64,000 nucleotides of DNA from Channa striata (lineage: Eukaryota; Chordata; Actinopteri; Anabantiformes; Channidae): the NCBI GenBank assembly GCA_033026295.1, contig JAUPFM010000069.1, positions 1 through 64,000 on the forward strand, in the 5' to 3' direction. The notes below the pieces were generated by a model. It made no database searches, was not told the DNA's origin, and saw only the letters and a program-made list of their open reading frames with translations. Positions within the stretch are counted from its first letter, which is position 1. Each line of letters begins with the position of its first letter. Of the stretch, positions 23,501-37,450 are shown one piece after another. A program made the position numbers and the translations under genes.

Positions 23501-26500
23501 TTGGCTTCAAAACAGCATTTTCTCGCTGAGAAAAGGCGATTGCTGAGCATAAAAGGATGCTTGAATTACATGCATTTACTGTCTTTTAAGGAAACATCCC
23601 ACAAGCTTATTTTCAGTCTCTCCTGAGTGGATTTAGGCTAAATTAGAAGGCAGACACAGTTTTATTTGAGTTTGGTGCAGAAATTGTTAAATACAAGCTC
23701 GGCTTCAAAACAGCATTTTCTCGCTGAGAAAAGGCGATTATGAGCATAAAAGGATCCTTGAATTACATGCATTTACTGTCTTTTAAGGAAACATCCCACA
23801 AGCTTGTTTATATGTTCTGCTGAGTGGATTTAGGCTAAATTAGAAGGCAGACACAGTTTTATTTGAGTTTGGTGCAGAAATTGTTAAATACAAGCTTGGC
23901 TTCAAAACAGCATTTTCTCGCTGAGAAAAGGCGATTACGAGCATAAAAGGATCCTTGAATTACATGCATTTACTGTCTTTTAAGGAAACATCACACAAGC
24001 TTATTTTCAGTCACTCCTGAGTGGATTTAGGCTAAATTAGAAGGCAGACACCATTTTATTTGACGTTGGTGCAGAAATTGTTAAATACAAGCTTGGCTTC
24101 AAAACAGCATTTTCTCGCTGAGAAAAGGCGATTATTGAGCATAAAAGGATGCTTGAATTACATGCATTTACTGTCTTTTAAGGAAACATCCCACAAGCTT
24201 GTTTATATGTTCTGCTAGTGGATTTAGGCTAAATTAGAAGGCAGACACAGTTTTATTTGAGTTTGGTGCAGAAATTGTTAAATACAAGCTTGGCTTCAAA
24301 ACAGCATTTTCTCGCTGAGAAAAGGCGATTTGCATAAAAGCGATGCTTGAATTATATGCATTTACTGTCTTTAAAGGAAAGATCCCACAAGCTTATTTTC
24401 AGTCTCTCCTGAGTGGATATAGGCTAAATAAGAAGGCAAACACAGTTTTATTTGAGTTTGGTGCAGAAATTGTTAAAATACAAGCTTGGCTTCAAAACAG
24501 CATTTTCTCGCTGAGAAAAGGCGATTGCGAGCATAAAAGGATGCTTTAATTACATGCATTTACTGTCTTTTAAGGAAACATCCCACAAGCTTGTTTATAT
24601 GTTCTGCTGAGTGGATTTAGGCTAAATTAGAAGGCCGACACAGTTTTATTTGAGTTTGGTGCAGAAATTGTTAAATACAAGCTTGGCTTCAAAACAGCAT
24701 TTTCTCGCTGAGAAAAGGCGATTCTGAGCATAAAAGCGATGCTTGAATTACATGCATTTACTGTCTTTTAAGGAAAGATCCCACAAGCTTATTTTCAGTC
24801 TCTTCTGAGTGGATTTAGGCTAAATTAGAAGGCAGACACAGTTTTATTTGAGTTTGGTGCAGAAATTGTTAAATACAAGCTTGGCTTCAAAACAGCATTT
24901 TCTCGCTGAGAAAAGGCGATTGCGAGCATAAAAGGATGCTTGAATTACATGCATTTACTGTCTTTTAAGGAAACATCCACAAGCTTGTTTATATGTTCTG
25001 CTGAGTGGATTTAGGCTAAATTAGAAGGCCGACACAGTTTTATTTGAGTTTGGTGCAGAAATTGTTAAATACAAGCTTGGCTTCAAAACAGCATTTTCTC
25101 GCTGAGAAAAGGCGATTTGCATAAAAGCGATGCTTGAATTATATGCATTTACTGTCTTTAAAAGAAACATCCACAAGCGTATTTTCAGTCTCTCCTGAGT
25201 GGATTTAGGCTAAATTAGAAGGCAGACACAATTTTATTTGAGTTTGGTGCAGAAATTGTTAAATACAAGCTTGGCTTCAAAACAGCATTTTCTCGCTGAG
25301 AAAAGGCGATTGCTGAGCATAAAAGGATGCTTGAATTACATGCATTTACTTTCTTTTAAGGAAACATCCCACAAGCTTGTTTATATGTTCTGCTGAGTGG
25401 ATTTAGGCTAAATTAGAAGGCAGACACAGTTTTATTTGAGTTTGGTGCAGAAATTGTTAAATACAAGCTTGGCTTCAAAACAGCATTTTCTCGCTGAGAA
25501 AAGGCGATTGTGAGCATAAAAGGATGCTTGAATTACATGCATTTACTGTCTTTTAAGGAAACATCCCACAAGCTTATTTTCAGTCTCTCCTGAGTGGATT
25601 TAGGCTAAATTAGAAGGCAGACACAGTTTTATTTGAGTTTGGTGCAGAAATTGTTAAATACAAGCTTGGCTTCAAAACAGCATTTTCTCGCTGAGAAAAG
25701 GCGATTCTGAGCATAAAAGGATCCTTGAATTACATGCATTTACTGTCTTTTAAGGAAACATCCCACAAGCTTGTTTATATGTTCTGCTGAGTGGATTTAG
25801 GCTAAATTAGAAGGCAGACACAGTTTTATTTGAGTTTGGTGCAGAAATTGTTAAATACAAGCTTGGCTTCAAAACAGCATTTTCTCGCTGAGAAAAGGCG
25901 ATTAAGTGAGCATAAAAGGATCCTTGAATTACATGCATTTACTGTCTTTTAAGGAAACATCACACAAGCTTATTTTCAGTCACTCCTGAGTGGATTTAGG
26001 CTAAATTAGAAGGCAGACACCATTTTATTTGACGTTGGTGCAGAAATTGTTAAATACAAGCTTGGCTTCAAAACAGCATTTTCTCGCTGAGAAAAGGCGA
26101 TTGCGAGCATAAAAGGATGCTTGAATTACATGCATTTACTGTCTTTTAAGGAAACATCCCACAAGCTTGTTTATATGTTCTGCTAGTGGATTTAGGCTAA
26201 ATTAGAAGGCAGACACAGTTTTATTTGAGTTTGGTGCAGAAATTGTTAAATACAAGCTTGGCTTTCAAAACAGCATTTTCTCGCTGAGAAAAGGCGATTG
26301 CATAAAAGCGATGCTTGAATTATATGCATTTACTGTCTTTAAAGGAAAGATCCCACAAGCTTATTTTCAGTCTCTCCTGAGTGGATATAGGCTAAATAAG
26401 AAGGCAAACACAGTTTTATTTGAGTTTGGTGCAGAAATTGTTAAAATACAAGCTTGGCTTCAAAACAGCATTTTCTCGCTGAGAAAAGGCGATTGCGAGC

Positions 26501-27000
26501 ATAAAAGGATGCTTTAATTACATGCATTTACTGTCTTTTAAGGAAACATCCCACAAGCTTGTTTATATGTTCTGCTGAGTGGATTTAGGCTAAATTAGAA
26601 GGCCGACACAGTTTTATTTGAGTTTGGTGCAGAAATTGTTAAATACAAGCTTGGCTTCAAAACAGCATTTTCTCGCTGAGAAAAGGCGATTATGAGCGAT
26701 GCTTGAATTACATGCATTTACTGTCTTTTAAGGAAAGATCCACAAGCTTATTTTCAGTCTCTTCTGAGTGGATTTAGGCTAAATTAGAAGGCAGACACAG
26801 TTTTATTTGAGTTTGGTGCAGAAATTGTTAAATACAAGCTTGGCTTCAAAACAGCATTTTCTCGCTGAGAAAAGGCGATTCATGAAAGCATAAAAGGATG
26901 CTTGAATTACATGCATTTACTGTCTTTTAAGGAAACATCCCACAAGCTTGTTTATATGTTCTGCTGAGTGGATTTAGGCTAAATTAGAAGGCAGACACAG
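23100..27000. repeat. Ten-monomer tandem duplication (~1968-bp period)
   Basis: Markers repeat at about 1967-1971 bp: aaaagaaacatcc (23,191/25,160), actttctttt (23,381/25,348), T1 (23,990/25,961), tgctagtgg with one G lost (24,214/26,182), aaggcaaacacag (24,437/26,404) and aaggccgac (24,640/26,603). Similarity fades near 25.0/27.0 kb. The T1 block resembles that at 32.6 kb. Identical 68-codon open frames at 24,343 and 26,311 only reflect the duplication. Confidence 0.85.
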
Positions 27001-27889
27001 TTTTATTTGAGTTTGGTGCAGAAATTGTTAAATACAAGCTTGGCTTCAAAACAGCATTTTCTCGCTGAGAAAAGGCGATTGCGAGCATAAAAGGATGCTT
27101 TAATTACATGCATTTACTGTCTTTTAAGGAAACATCCCACAAGCTTGTTTATATGTTCTACTGAGTGGATTTAGGCTAAATTAGAAGGCAGACACAGTTT
27201 TATTTGAGTTTGGTGCAGAAATTGTTAAATACAAGCTTGGCTTCAAAACAGCATTTTCTCGCTGAGAAAAGGCGACATGAAGCGATGCTTGAATTATATG
27301 CATTTACTGTCTTTAAAGGAAAGATCCACAAGCTTATTTTCAGTCTCTCCTGAGTGGATTAGGTTAAATAAGAAGGCAGACACAGTTTTATTTGAGTTTG
27401 GTGCAGAAATTGTTAAATACAAGCTTGGCTTCAAAACAGCATTTTTCGCTGAGAAAAGGCGAATCGAGCATAAAAGGATGCTTGAATTACATGCATTTAC
27501 TGTCTTTTAAGGAAACATCCCAGAAGCTTGTTTATATGTTCTGCTGAGTGAATTTAGGCTAAATTAGAAGGCAGACACAGTTTTATTTGAGTTTGGTGCA
27601 GAAATTGTTAAATACAAGCTTGGCTTCAAAACAGCATTTTCTCGCTGAGAAAAGGCGTTTATGAGCATAAAAGGATGCTTGAATTACATGCATTTACTGT
27701 ATTTTAAGGAAACATCCCACAAGCTTATTTTCAGTCTCTTCTGAGTGGATTTAGGCTAAATTAGAAGGCAGACACAGTTTTATTTGAGTTTGGTGCAGAA
27801 ATTGTTAAATACAAGCTTGGCTTCAAAACAGCATTTTCTCGCTGAGAAAAGGCGATTCTGAGCATAAAAGGATCCTTGAATTACATGCA
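27000..27889. repeat. Array segment carrying the ggttaaat/gaattta/actgtatttt block
   Basis: Three linked markers in order (ggttaaataag 27,364; gagtgaattta 27,548; actgtatttt about 27,699) match the blocks at 21.1-21.4, 29.5-29.9 and 47.9-48.2 kb. The offset to 29.5 kb is about 2160 bp (11 monomers). This copy has small losses (gtggattagg, gcatttttcgctg) that give a frame-shifted 77-codon open frame at 27,277, which is not a gene. Confidence 0.8.
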
Positions 27890-30800
27890 TTTACTTTCTT
27901 TTAAGGAAACATCCCACAAGCTTGTTTATATGTTCTGCTGAGTGGATTTAGGCTAAATTAGAAGGCAGACACAGTTTTATTTGAGTTTGGTGCAGAAATT
28001 GTTAAATACAAGCTTGGCTTCAAAACAGCATTTTCTCGCTGAGAAAAGGCGATTATGAGCATAAAAGGATGCTTGAATTACATGCATTTACTGTCTTTTA
28101 AGGAAACATCCCACAAGCTTATTTTCAGTCTCTCCTGAGTGGATTTAGGCTAAATTAGAAGGCAGACACAGTTTTATTTGAGTTTGGTGCAGAAATTGTT
28201 AAATACAAGCTTGGCTTCAAAACAGCATTTTCTCGCTGAGAAAAGGCGATTGAGCATAAAAGGATCCTTGAATTACATGCATTTACTGTCTTTTAAGGAA
28301 ACATCCCACAAGCTTGTTTATATGTTCTGCTGAGTGGATTTAGGCTAAATTAGAAGGCAGACACAGTTTTATTTGAGTTTGGTGCAGAAATTGTTAAATA
28401 CAAGCTTGGCTTCAAAACAGCATTTTCTCGCTGAGAAAAGGCGATTATGAGCATAAAAGGATCCTTGAATTACATGCATTTACTGTCTTTTAAGGAAACA
28501 TCACACAAGCTTTTTTCAGTCACTCCTGAGTGGATTTAGGCTAAATTAGAAGGCAGACACCATTTTATTTGACGTTGGTGCAGAAATTGTTAAATACAAG
28601 CTTGGCTTCAAAACAGCATTTTTCGCTGAGAAAAGGCGATTTGAGCATAAAAGGATGCTTTAATTACATGCATTTACTGTCTTTTAAGGAAACATCCCAC
28701 AAGCTTGTTTATATGTTCTGCTGAGTGGATTTAGGCTAAATTAGAAGGCGACACAGTTTTATTTGAGTTTGGTGCAGAAATTGTTAAATACAAGCTTGGC
28801 TTCAAAACAGCATTTTCTCGCTGAGAAAAGGCGATTGCGAGCATAAAAGGATGCTTGAATTATATGCATTAACTGTCTTTAAAGGAAAGATCCCACAAGC
28901 TTATTTTCAGTCTCTCCTGAGTGGATAAAGGCTAAATAAGAAGGCAGACAGTTTTATTTGAGTTTGGTGCAGAAATTGTTAAATATACAAGCTTGGCTTC
29001 AAAACAGCATTTTCTCGCTGAGAAAAGGCGAATGCGAGCATAAAAGGATGCTTGAATTACATGCATTTACTGTCTTTTAAGGAAACATCCCACAAGCTTG
29101 TTTATATGTTCTGCTGAGTGGCTTTAGGCTAAATTAGAAGGCAGACACAGTTTTATTTGAGTTTGGTGCAGAAATTGTTAAATACAAGCTTGGCTTTCAA
29201 AACAGCATTTTTCGCTGAGAAAAGGCGATTCTGAGCATAAAAGGATGCTTTAATTACATGCATTTACTGTCTTTTAAGGAAACATCCCACAAGCTTGTTT
29301 ATATGTTCTACTGAGTGGATTTAGGCTAAATTAGAAGGCAGACACAGTTTTATTTGAGTTTGGTGCAGAAATTGTTAAATACAAGCTTGGCTTCAAAACA
29401 GCATTTTCTCGCTGAGAAAAGGCGATTGCTTGACATAAAGCGATGCTTGAATTATATGCATTTACTGTCTTTAAAGGAAAGATCCCACAAGCTTATTTTC
29501 AGTCTCTCCTGAGTGGATATAGGTTAAATAAGAAGGCAGACACAGTTTTATTTGAGTTTGGTGCAGAAATTGTTAAATACAAGCTTGGCTTCAAAACAGC
29601 ATTTTCTCGCTGAGAAAAGGCGAATCGAGCATAAAAGGATGCTTGAATTACATGCATTTACTGTCTTTTAAGGAAACATCCCACAAGCTTGTTTATATGT
29701 TCTGCTGAGTGAATTTAGGCTAAATTAGAAGGCAGACACAGTTTTATTTGAGTTTGGTGCAGAAATTGTTAAATACAAGCTTGGCTTCAAAACAGCATTT
29801 TCTCGCTGAGAAAAGGCGTTTATGAGCATAAAAGGATGCTTGAATTACATGCATTTACTGTATTTTAAGGAAACATCCCACAAGCTTATTTTCAGTCTCT
29901 TCTGAGTGGATTTAGGCTAAATTAGAAGGCAGACACAGTTTTATTTGAGTTTGGTGCAGAAATTGTTAAATACAAGCTTGGCTTCAAAACAGCATTTTCT
30001 CGCTGAGAAAAGGCGATTATGAGCATAAAAGGATGCTTGAATTACATGCATTTACTGTCTTTTAAGGAAACATCCCACAAGCTTGTTTATATGTTCTGCT
30101 GAGTGGATTTAGGCTAAATTAGAAGGCAGACACAGTTTTATTTGAGTTTGGTGCAGAAATTGTTAAATACAAGCTTGGCTTCAAAACAGCATTTTCTCGC
30201 TGAGAAAAGGCGATTATGAGCGATGCTTGAATTACATGCATTTACTGTCTTTTAAGGAAACATCCCACAAGCTTATTTTCAGTCTCTTCTGAGTGGATTT
30301 AGGCTAAATTAGAAGGCAGACACAATTTTATTTGAGTTTGGTGCAGAAATTGTTAAATACAAGCTTGGCTTCAAAACAGCATTTTCTCGCTGAGAAAAGG
30401 CGTTTTTGAGCATAAAAGGATGCTTGAATTACATGCATTTACTGTCTTTTAAGGAAACATCCACAAGCTTATTTTCAGTCTCTTCTGAGTGGATTTAGGC
30501 TAAATTAGAAGGCAGACACAGTTTTATTTGAGTTTGGTGCAGAAATTGTTAAATACAAGCTTGGCTTCAAAACAGCATTTTCTCGCTGAGAAAAGGCGAT
30601 TCTGAGCATAAAAGGATGCTTGAATTACATGCATTTACTGTCTTTTAAGGAAACATCCCACAAGCTTGTTTATATGTTCTGCTGAGTGGATTTAGGCTAA
30701 ATTAGAAGGCAGACACAGTTTTATTTGAGTTTGGTGCAGAAATTGTTAAATACAAGCTTGGCTTCAAAACAGCATTTTCTCGCTGAGTAAAGGCGATTCG

Positions 30801-31900
30801 CAGCATAAAAGGATGCTTGAATTACATGCATTTACTGTCTTTTAAGGAAACATCCCACAAGCTTGTTTATATGTTCTGCTGAGTGGATTTAGGCTAAATT
30901 AGAAGGCAGACACAGTTTTATTTGAGTTTGGTGCAGAAATTGTTAAATACAAGCTTGGCTTCAAAACAGCATTTTCTCGCTGAGAAAAGCGATTGAGCAT
31001 AAAAGGATCCTTGAATTACATGCATTTACTGTCTTTTAAGGAAACATCCCACAAGCTTATTTTCAGTCTCTCCTGAGTGGATTTAGGCTAAATTAGAAGG
31101 CAGACACAGTTTTATTTGAGTTTGGTGCAGAAATTGTTAAATACAAGCTTGGCTTCAAAACAGCATTTTCTCGCTGAGAAAAGGCGATTACTGAGCATAA
31201 AAGGATGCTTTAATTACATGCATTTACTGTCTTTTAAGGAAACATCCCACAAGCTTGTTTATATGTTCTACTGAGTGGATTTAGGCTAAATTAGAAGGCA
31301 GACACAGTTTTATTTGAGTTTGGTGCAGAAATTGTTAAATACAAACTTGGCTCCAAAACAGCATTTTCTCGCTGCGAAAAGGCGATTGCGAGCATAAAAG
31401 GATGCTTGAATTACATGCATTTACTGTCTTTTAAGGAAACATCCCACAAGCTTGTTTATATGTTCTGCTGAGTGGATTTAGGCTAAATTAGAAGGCAGAC
31501 ACAGTTTTATTTGAGTTTGGTGCAGAAATTGTTAAATACAAGCTTGGCTTCAAAACAGCATTTTCTCGCTGAGAAAAGGCGATTGCGAGCGATGCTTGAA
31601 TTATATGCATTTACTGTCTTTAAAAGAAACATCCCACAAGCGTATTTTCAGTCTCTCCTGAGTGGATTTAGGCTAAATTAGAAGGCAGACACAATTTTAT
31701 TTGAGTTTGGTGCAGAAATTGTTAAATACAAGCTTGGCTTCAAAACAGCATTTTCTCGCTGAGAAAAGGCGATTTGAGCATAAAAGGATGCTTGAATTAC
31801 ATGCATTTACTTTCTTTTAAGGAAACATCCCACAAGCTTGTTTATATGTTCTGCTGAGTGGATTTAGGCTAAATTAGAAGGCAGACACAGTTTTATTTGA
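27890..31900. repeat. Long duplicated segment, copy 2 (partner 18.86-23.5 kb)
   Basis: The marker order is as in copy 1, with about three monomers missing between 28.83 and 28.85 kb relative to copy 1. The T1 copy at 28,500 has the full ccatttt/gacg form, while the aligned copy at 19,481 has cagtttt and gttaaaagac, so the two differ there in type. Post-duplication small changes include loss of two bases in aggcagacag (about 28,946) and an inserted TA in aaatatacaag (about 28,983). Confidence 0.83.
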
Positions 31901-34900
31901 GTTTTGTGCAGAAATTGTTAAATACAAGCTTGGCTTCAAAACAGCATTTTCTCGCTGAGAAAAGGCGATTGCGAGCATAAAAGGATCCTTGAATTACATG
32001 CATGTACTGTCTTTTAAGGAAACATCCCACAAGCTTGTTTATATGTTCTACTGAGTGGATTTAGGCTAAATTAGAAGGCAGACACAGTTTTATTTGAGTT
32101 TGGTGCAGAAATTGTTAAATACAAGCTTGGCTTCAAAACAGCATTTTCTCGCTGAGAAAAGGCGATTGCGAGCATAAAAGGATGCTTGAATTACATGCAT
32201 TTACTGTCTTTTAACGAAACATCCCACAAGCTTATTTTCAGTCTCTCCTGAGTGGATTTAGGCTAAATTAGAAGGCAGACACAGTTTTATTTGAGTTTGG
32301 TGCAGAAATTGTTAAATACAAGCTCGGCTTCAAAACAGCATTTTCTCGCTGAGAAAAGGCGATTCTGAGCATAAAAGGATCCTTGAATTACATGCATTTA
32401 CTGTCTTTTAAGGAAACATCCCACAAGCTTGTTTATATGTTCTGCTGAGTGGATTTAGGCTAAATTAGAAGGCAGACACAGTTTTATTTGAGTTTGGTGC
32501 AGAAATTGTTAAATACAAGCTTGGCTTCAAAACAGCATTTTCTCGCTGAGAAAAGGCGATTATGAGCATAAAAGGATCCTTGAATTACATGCATTTACTG
32601 TCTTTTAAGGAAACATCACACAAGCTTATTTTCAGTCACTCCTGAGTGGATTTAGGCTAAATTAGAAGGCAGACACCATTTTATTTGACGTTGGTGCAGA
32701 AATTGTTAAATACAAGCTTGGCTTCAAAACAGCATTTTCTCGCTGAGAAAAGGCGATTGCGAGCATAAAAGGATGCTTGAATTACATGCATTTACTGTCT
32801 TTTAAGGAAACATCCCACAAGCTTGTTTATATGTTCTGCTTAGTGGATTTAGGCTAAATTAGAAGGCAGACACAGTTTTATTTGAGTTTGGTGCAGAAAT
32901 TGTTAAATACAAGCTTGGCTTCAAAACAGCATTTTCTCGCTGAGAAAAGGCGATTGCAGCAGCGATGCTTGAATTATATGCATTTACTGTCTTTAAAGGA
33001 AAGATCCCACAAGCTTATTTTCAGTCTCTCCTGAGTGGATTAGGCTAAATAAGAAGGCAAACACAGTTTTATTTGAGTTTGGTGCAGAAATTGTTAAAAT
33101 ACAAGCTTGGCTTCAAAACAGCATTTTCTCGCTGAGAAAAGGCGATTCGAGCATAAAAGGATGCTTTAATTACATGCATTTACTGTCTTTTAAGGAAACA
33201 TCCCACAAGCTTGTTTATATGTTCTGCTGAGTGGATTTAGGCTAAATTAGAAGGCCGACACAGTTTTATTTGAGTTTGGTGCAGAAATTGTTAAATACAA
33301 GCTTGGCTTCAAAACAGCATTTTCTCGCTGAGAAAAGGCGATAAAAGCGATGCTTGAATTACATGCATTTACTGTCTTTTAAGGAAAGATCCCACAAGCT
33401 TATTTTCAGTCTCTTCTGAGTGGATTTAGGCTAAATTAGAAGGCAGACACAGTTTTATTTGAGTTTGGTGCAGAAATTGTTAAATACAAGCTTGGCTTCA
33501 AAACAGCATTTTCTCGCTGAGAAAAGGCGATTAAGTGCGAGCATAAAAGGATGCTTGAATTACATGCATTTACTGTCTTTTAAGGAAACATCCCACAAGC
33601 TTGTTTATATGTTCTGCTGAGTGGATTTAGGCTAAATTAGAAGGCAGACACAGTTTTATTTGAGTTTGGTGCAGAAATTGTTAAATACAAGCTTGGCTTC
33701 AAAACAGCATTTTCTCGCTGAGAAAAGGCGATTGCGAGCATAAAAGGATGCTTTAATTACATGCATTTACTGTCTTTTAAGGAAACATCCACAAGCTTGT
33801 TTATATGTTCTACTGAGTGGATTTAGGCTAAATTAGAAGGCAGACACAGTTTTATTTGAGTTTGGTGCAGAAATTGTTAAATACAAGCTTGGCTTCAAAA
33901 CAGCATTTTCTCGCTGAGAAAAGGCGATTTGAGCATAAAAGGATGCTTGAATTATATGCATTTACTGTCTTTAAAGGAAAGATCCACAAGCTTATTTTCA
34001 GTCTCTCCTGAGTGGATATAGGTTAAATAGAAGGCAGACACAGTTTTATTTGAGTTTGGTGCAGAAATTGTTAAATACAAGCTTGGCTTCAAAACAGCAT
34101 TTTCTCGCTGAGAAAAGGCGAATCTGAGCATAAAAGGATGCTTGAATTACATGCATTTACTGTCTTTTAAGGAAACATCCCACAAGCTTGTTTATATGTT
34201 CTGCTGAGTGGAATTTAGGCTAAATTAGAAGGCAGACACAGTTTTATTTGAGTTTGGTGCAGAAATTGTTAAATACAAGCTTGGCTTCAAAACAGCATTT
34301 TCTCGCTGAGAAAAGGCGATTGAGCATAAAAGGATGCTTGAATTACATGCATTTACTGTCTTTTAAGGAAACATCCCACAAGCTTATTTTCAGTCTCTTC
34401 TGAGTGGATTTAGGCTAAATTAGAAGGCAGACACAGTTTTATTTGAGTTTGGTGCAGAAATTGTTAAATACAAGCTTGGCTTCAAAACAGCATTTTCTCG
34501 CTGAGAAAAGGCGATTAATGAGCATAAAAGGATGCTTGAATTACATGCATTTACTGTCTTTTAAGGAAACATCCCACAAGCTTGTTTATATGTTCTGCTG
34601 AGTGGATTTAGGCTAAATTAGAAGGCAGACACAGTTTTATTTGAGTTTGGTGCAGAAATTGTTAAATACAAGCTTGGCTTCAAAACAGCATTTTCTCGCT
34701 GAGAAAAGGCGATTATGAGCATAAAAGGATGCTTGAATTACATGCATTTACTGTCTTTTAAGGAAACATCCCACAAGCTTGTTTATATGTTCTGCTGAGT
34801 GGATTTAGGCTAAATTAGAAGGCAGACACAGTTTTATTTGAGTTTGGTGCAGAAATTGTTAAATACAAGCTTGGCTTCAAAACAGCATTTTCTCGCTGAG

Positions 34901-35499
34901 AAAAGGCGATTTGAGCATAAAAGGATCCTTGAATTACATGCATTTACTGTCTTTAAAGGAAACATCCACAAGCTTATTTTCAGTCTCTCCTGAGTGGATT
35001 TAGGCTAAATTAGAAGGCAGACACAATTTTATTTGAGTTTGGTGCAGAAATTGTTAAATACAAGCTTGGCTTCAAAACAGCATTTTCTCGCTGAGAAAAG
35101 GCGAATCGAGCATAAAAGGATCCTTGAATTACATGCATTTACTGTCTTTTAAGGAAACATCCCACAAGCTTGTTTATATGTTCTGCTGAGTGGATTTAGG
35201 CTAAACTAGAAGGCAGACACAGTTTTATTTTAGTTTGGTGCAGAAATTGTTAAATACAAGCTTGGCTTCAAAACAGCATTTTCTCGCTGAGAAAAGGCGA
35301 TTTGAGCATAAAAGGATCCTTGAATTACATGCATTTACTGTCTTTTAAGGAAACATCCCACAAGCTTATTTTCAGTCTCTCCTGAGTGGATTTAGGCTAA
35401 ATTAGAAGGCAGACACAGTTTTATTTGAGTTTGGTGCAGAAATTGTTAAATACAAGCTTGGCTTCAAAACAGCATTTTCTCGCTGAGAAAAGGCGATTG
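31900..35499. repeat. Array segment: extra monomer, T1 block and mixed monomers
   Basis: One monomer at about 31,900-32,060 with ttttgtgcag and gcatgtactg is inserted relative to the 23.5 kb partner region; it matches the copy at 550-700. The acgaaac/ctcggc copy (32,213-32,330) and T1 (32,616) follow, then gcttagtgg (32,838) and aaggcaaacac (33,057) as at 24-26 kb. ggttaaatag (34,021) and gtggaattta (34,206) are one-base variants of the block at 27.4 kb. The last 1.5 kb is ordinary A/B1. Confidence 0.8.
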
Positions 35500-37450
35500 A
35501 GCATAAAAGGATCCTTGAATTACATGCATTTACTGTCTTTTAAGGAAACATCTCACAAGCTTATTTTCAGTCTCTCCTGAGTGGATTTAGGCTAAATTAG
35601 AAGGCAGACACAGTTTTATTTGAGTTTGGTGCAGAAATTGTTAAATACAAGCTTGGCTTCAAAACAGCATTTTCTCGCTGAGAAAAGGCGTTCTGAGCAT
35701 AAAAGGATGCTTGAATTACATGCATTTACTTTCTTTTAAGGAAACATCCACAAGCTTGTTTATATGTTCTGCTGAGTGGATTTAGGCTAAATTAGAAGGC
35801 AGACACAGTTTTATTTGAGTTTGGTGCAGAAATTGTTAAATACAAGCTTGGCTTCAAAACAGCATTTTCTCGCTGAGAAAAGGCGTTTTGAGCATAAAAG
35901 GATGCTTGAATTACATGCATTTACTGTCTTTTAACGAAACATCCCACAAGCTTATTTTCAGTCTCTTCTGAGTGGATTTAGGCTAAATTAGAAGGCAGAC
36001 ACAGTTTTATTTGAGTTTGGTGCAGAAATTGTTAAATACAAGCTCGGCTTCAAAACAGCATTTTCTCGCTGAGAAAAGGCGATTGCGAGCATAAAAGGAT
36101 GCTTGAATTACATGCATTTACTGTCTTTTAAGGAAACATCCCACAAGCTTGTTTATATGTTCTGCTGAGTGGATTTAGGCTAAATTAGAAGGCAGACACA
36201 GTTTTATTTGAGTTTGGTGCAGAAATTGTTAAATACAAGCTTGGCTTCAAAACAGCATTTTCTCGCTGAGAAAAGGCGATTGCGAGCATAAAAGGATCCT
36301 TGAATTACATGCATTTACTGTCTTTTAAGGAAACATCACACAAGCTTATTTTCAGTCACTCCTGAGTGGATTTAGGCTAAATTAGAAGGCAGACACAGTT
36401 TTATTTGAGTTTGGTGCAGAAATTGTTAAAAGACAAGCTTGGCTTCAAAACAGCATTTTCTCGCTGAGAAAAGGCGATTATGAGCATAAAAGGATGCTTT
36501 AATTACATGCATTTACTGTCTTTTAAGGAAACATCCCACAAGCTTGTTTATATGTTCTGCTGAGTGGATTTAGGCTAAATTAGAAGGCAGACACAGTTTT
36601 ATTTGAGTTTGGTGCAGAAATTGTTAAAATACAAGCTTGGCTTCAAAACAGCATTTTCTCGCTGAGAAAAGGCGATTGCAGCATAAAAGGATGCTTTAAT
36701 TACATGCATTTACTGTCTTTTAAGGAAACATCCCACAAGCTTGTTTATATGTTCTGCTGAGTGGATTTAGGCTAAATTAGAAGGCCGACACAGTTTTATT
36801 TGAGTTTGGTGCAGAAATTGTTAAATACAAGCTTGGCTTCAAAACAGCATTTTCTCGCTGAGAAAAGGCGATTGCAGCGATGCTTGAATTATATGCATTA
36901 ACTGTCTTTAAAGGAAAGATCCACAAGCTTATTTTCAGTCTCTCCTGAGTGGATATAGGCTAAATAAGAAGGCAGACACGGTTTTATTTGAGTTTGGTGC
37001 AGAAATTGTTAAATACAAGCTTGGCTTCAAAACAGCATTTTTCGCTGAGAAAAGGCGAATCGAGCATAAAAGGATGCTTGAATTACATGCATTTACTGTC
37101 TTTTAAGGAAACATCCCACAAGCTTGTTTATATGTTCTGCTGAGTGGCTTTAGGCTAAATTAGAAGGCAGACACAGTTTTATTTGAGTTTGGTGCAGAAA
37201 TTGTTAAATACAAGCTTGGCTTCAAAACAGCATTTTCTCGCTGAGAAAAGGCGATTGCGAAAGCATAAAAGGATGCTTTAATTACATGCATTTACTGTCT
37301 TTTAAGGAAACATCCCACAAGCTTGTTTATATGTTCTACTGAGTGGATTTGGGCTAAATTAGAAGGCAGACACAGTTTTATTTGAGTTTGGTGCAGAAAT
37401 TGTTAAATACAAGCTTGGCTTCAAAACAGCATTTTCTCGCTGAGAAAAGG
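35500..37450. repeat. Ten-monomer segment, copy 1 (partner 45.85-47.8 kb)
   Basis: Shared ordered markers at an offset of about 10,347-10,354 bp: aacatctcacaag (35,552/45,899), actttctttt (35,730/46,077), acgaaac (35,933/46,283), ctcggc (36,043/46,393), T1-like with gttaaaagacaagc (36,429/46,780), gttaaaatac (36,625/46,975), cattaactg (36,898/47,249), gacacggtttt (36,976/47,328), gtggctttagg (37,144/47,498) and gtggatttggg (37,346/47,698). Confidence 0.87.
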
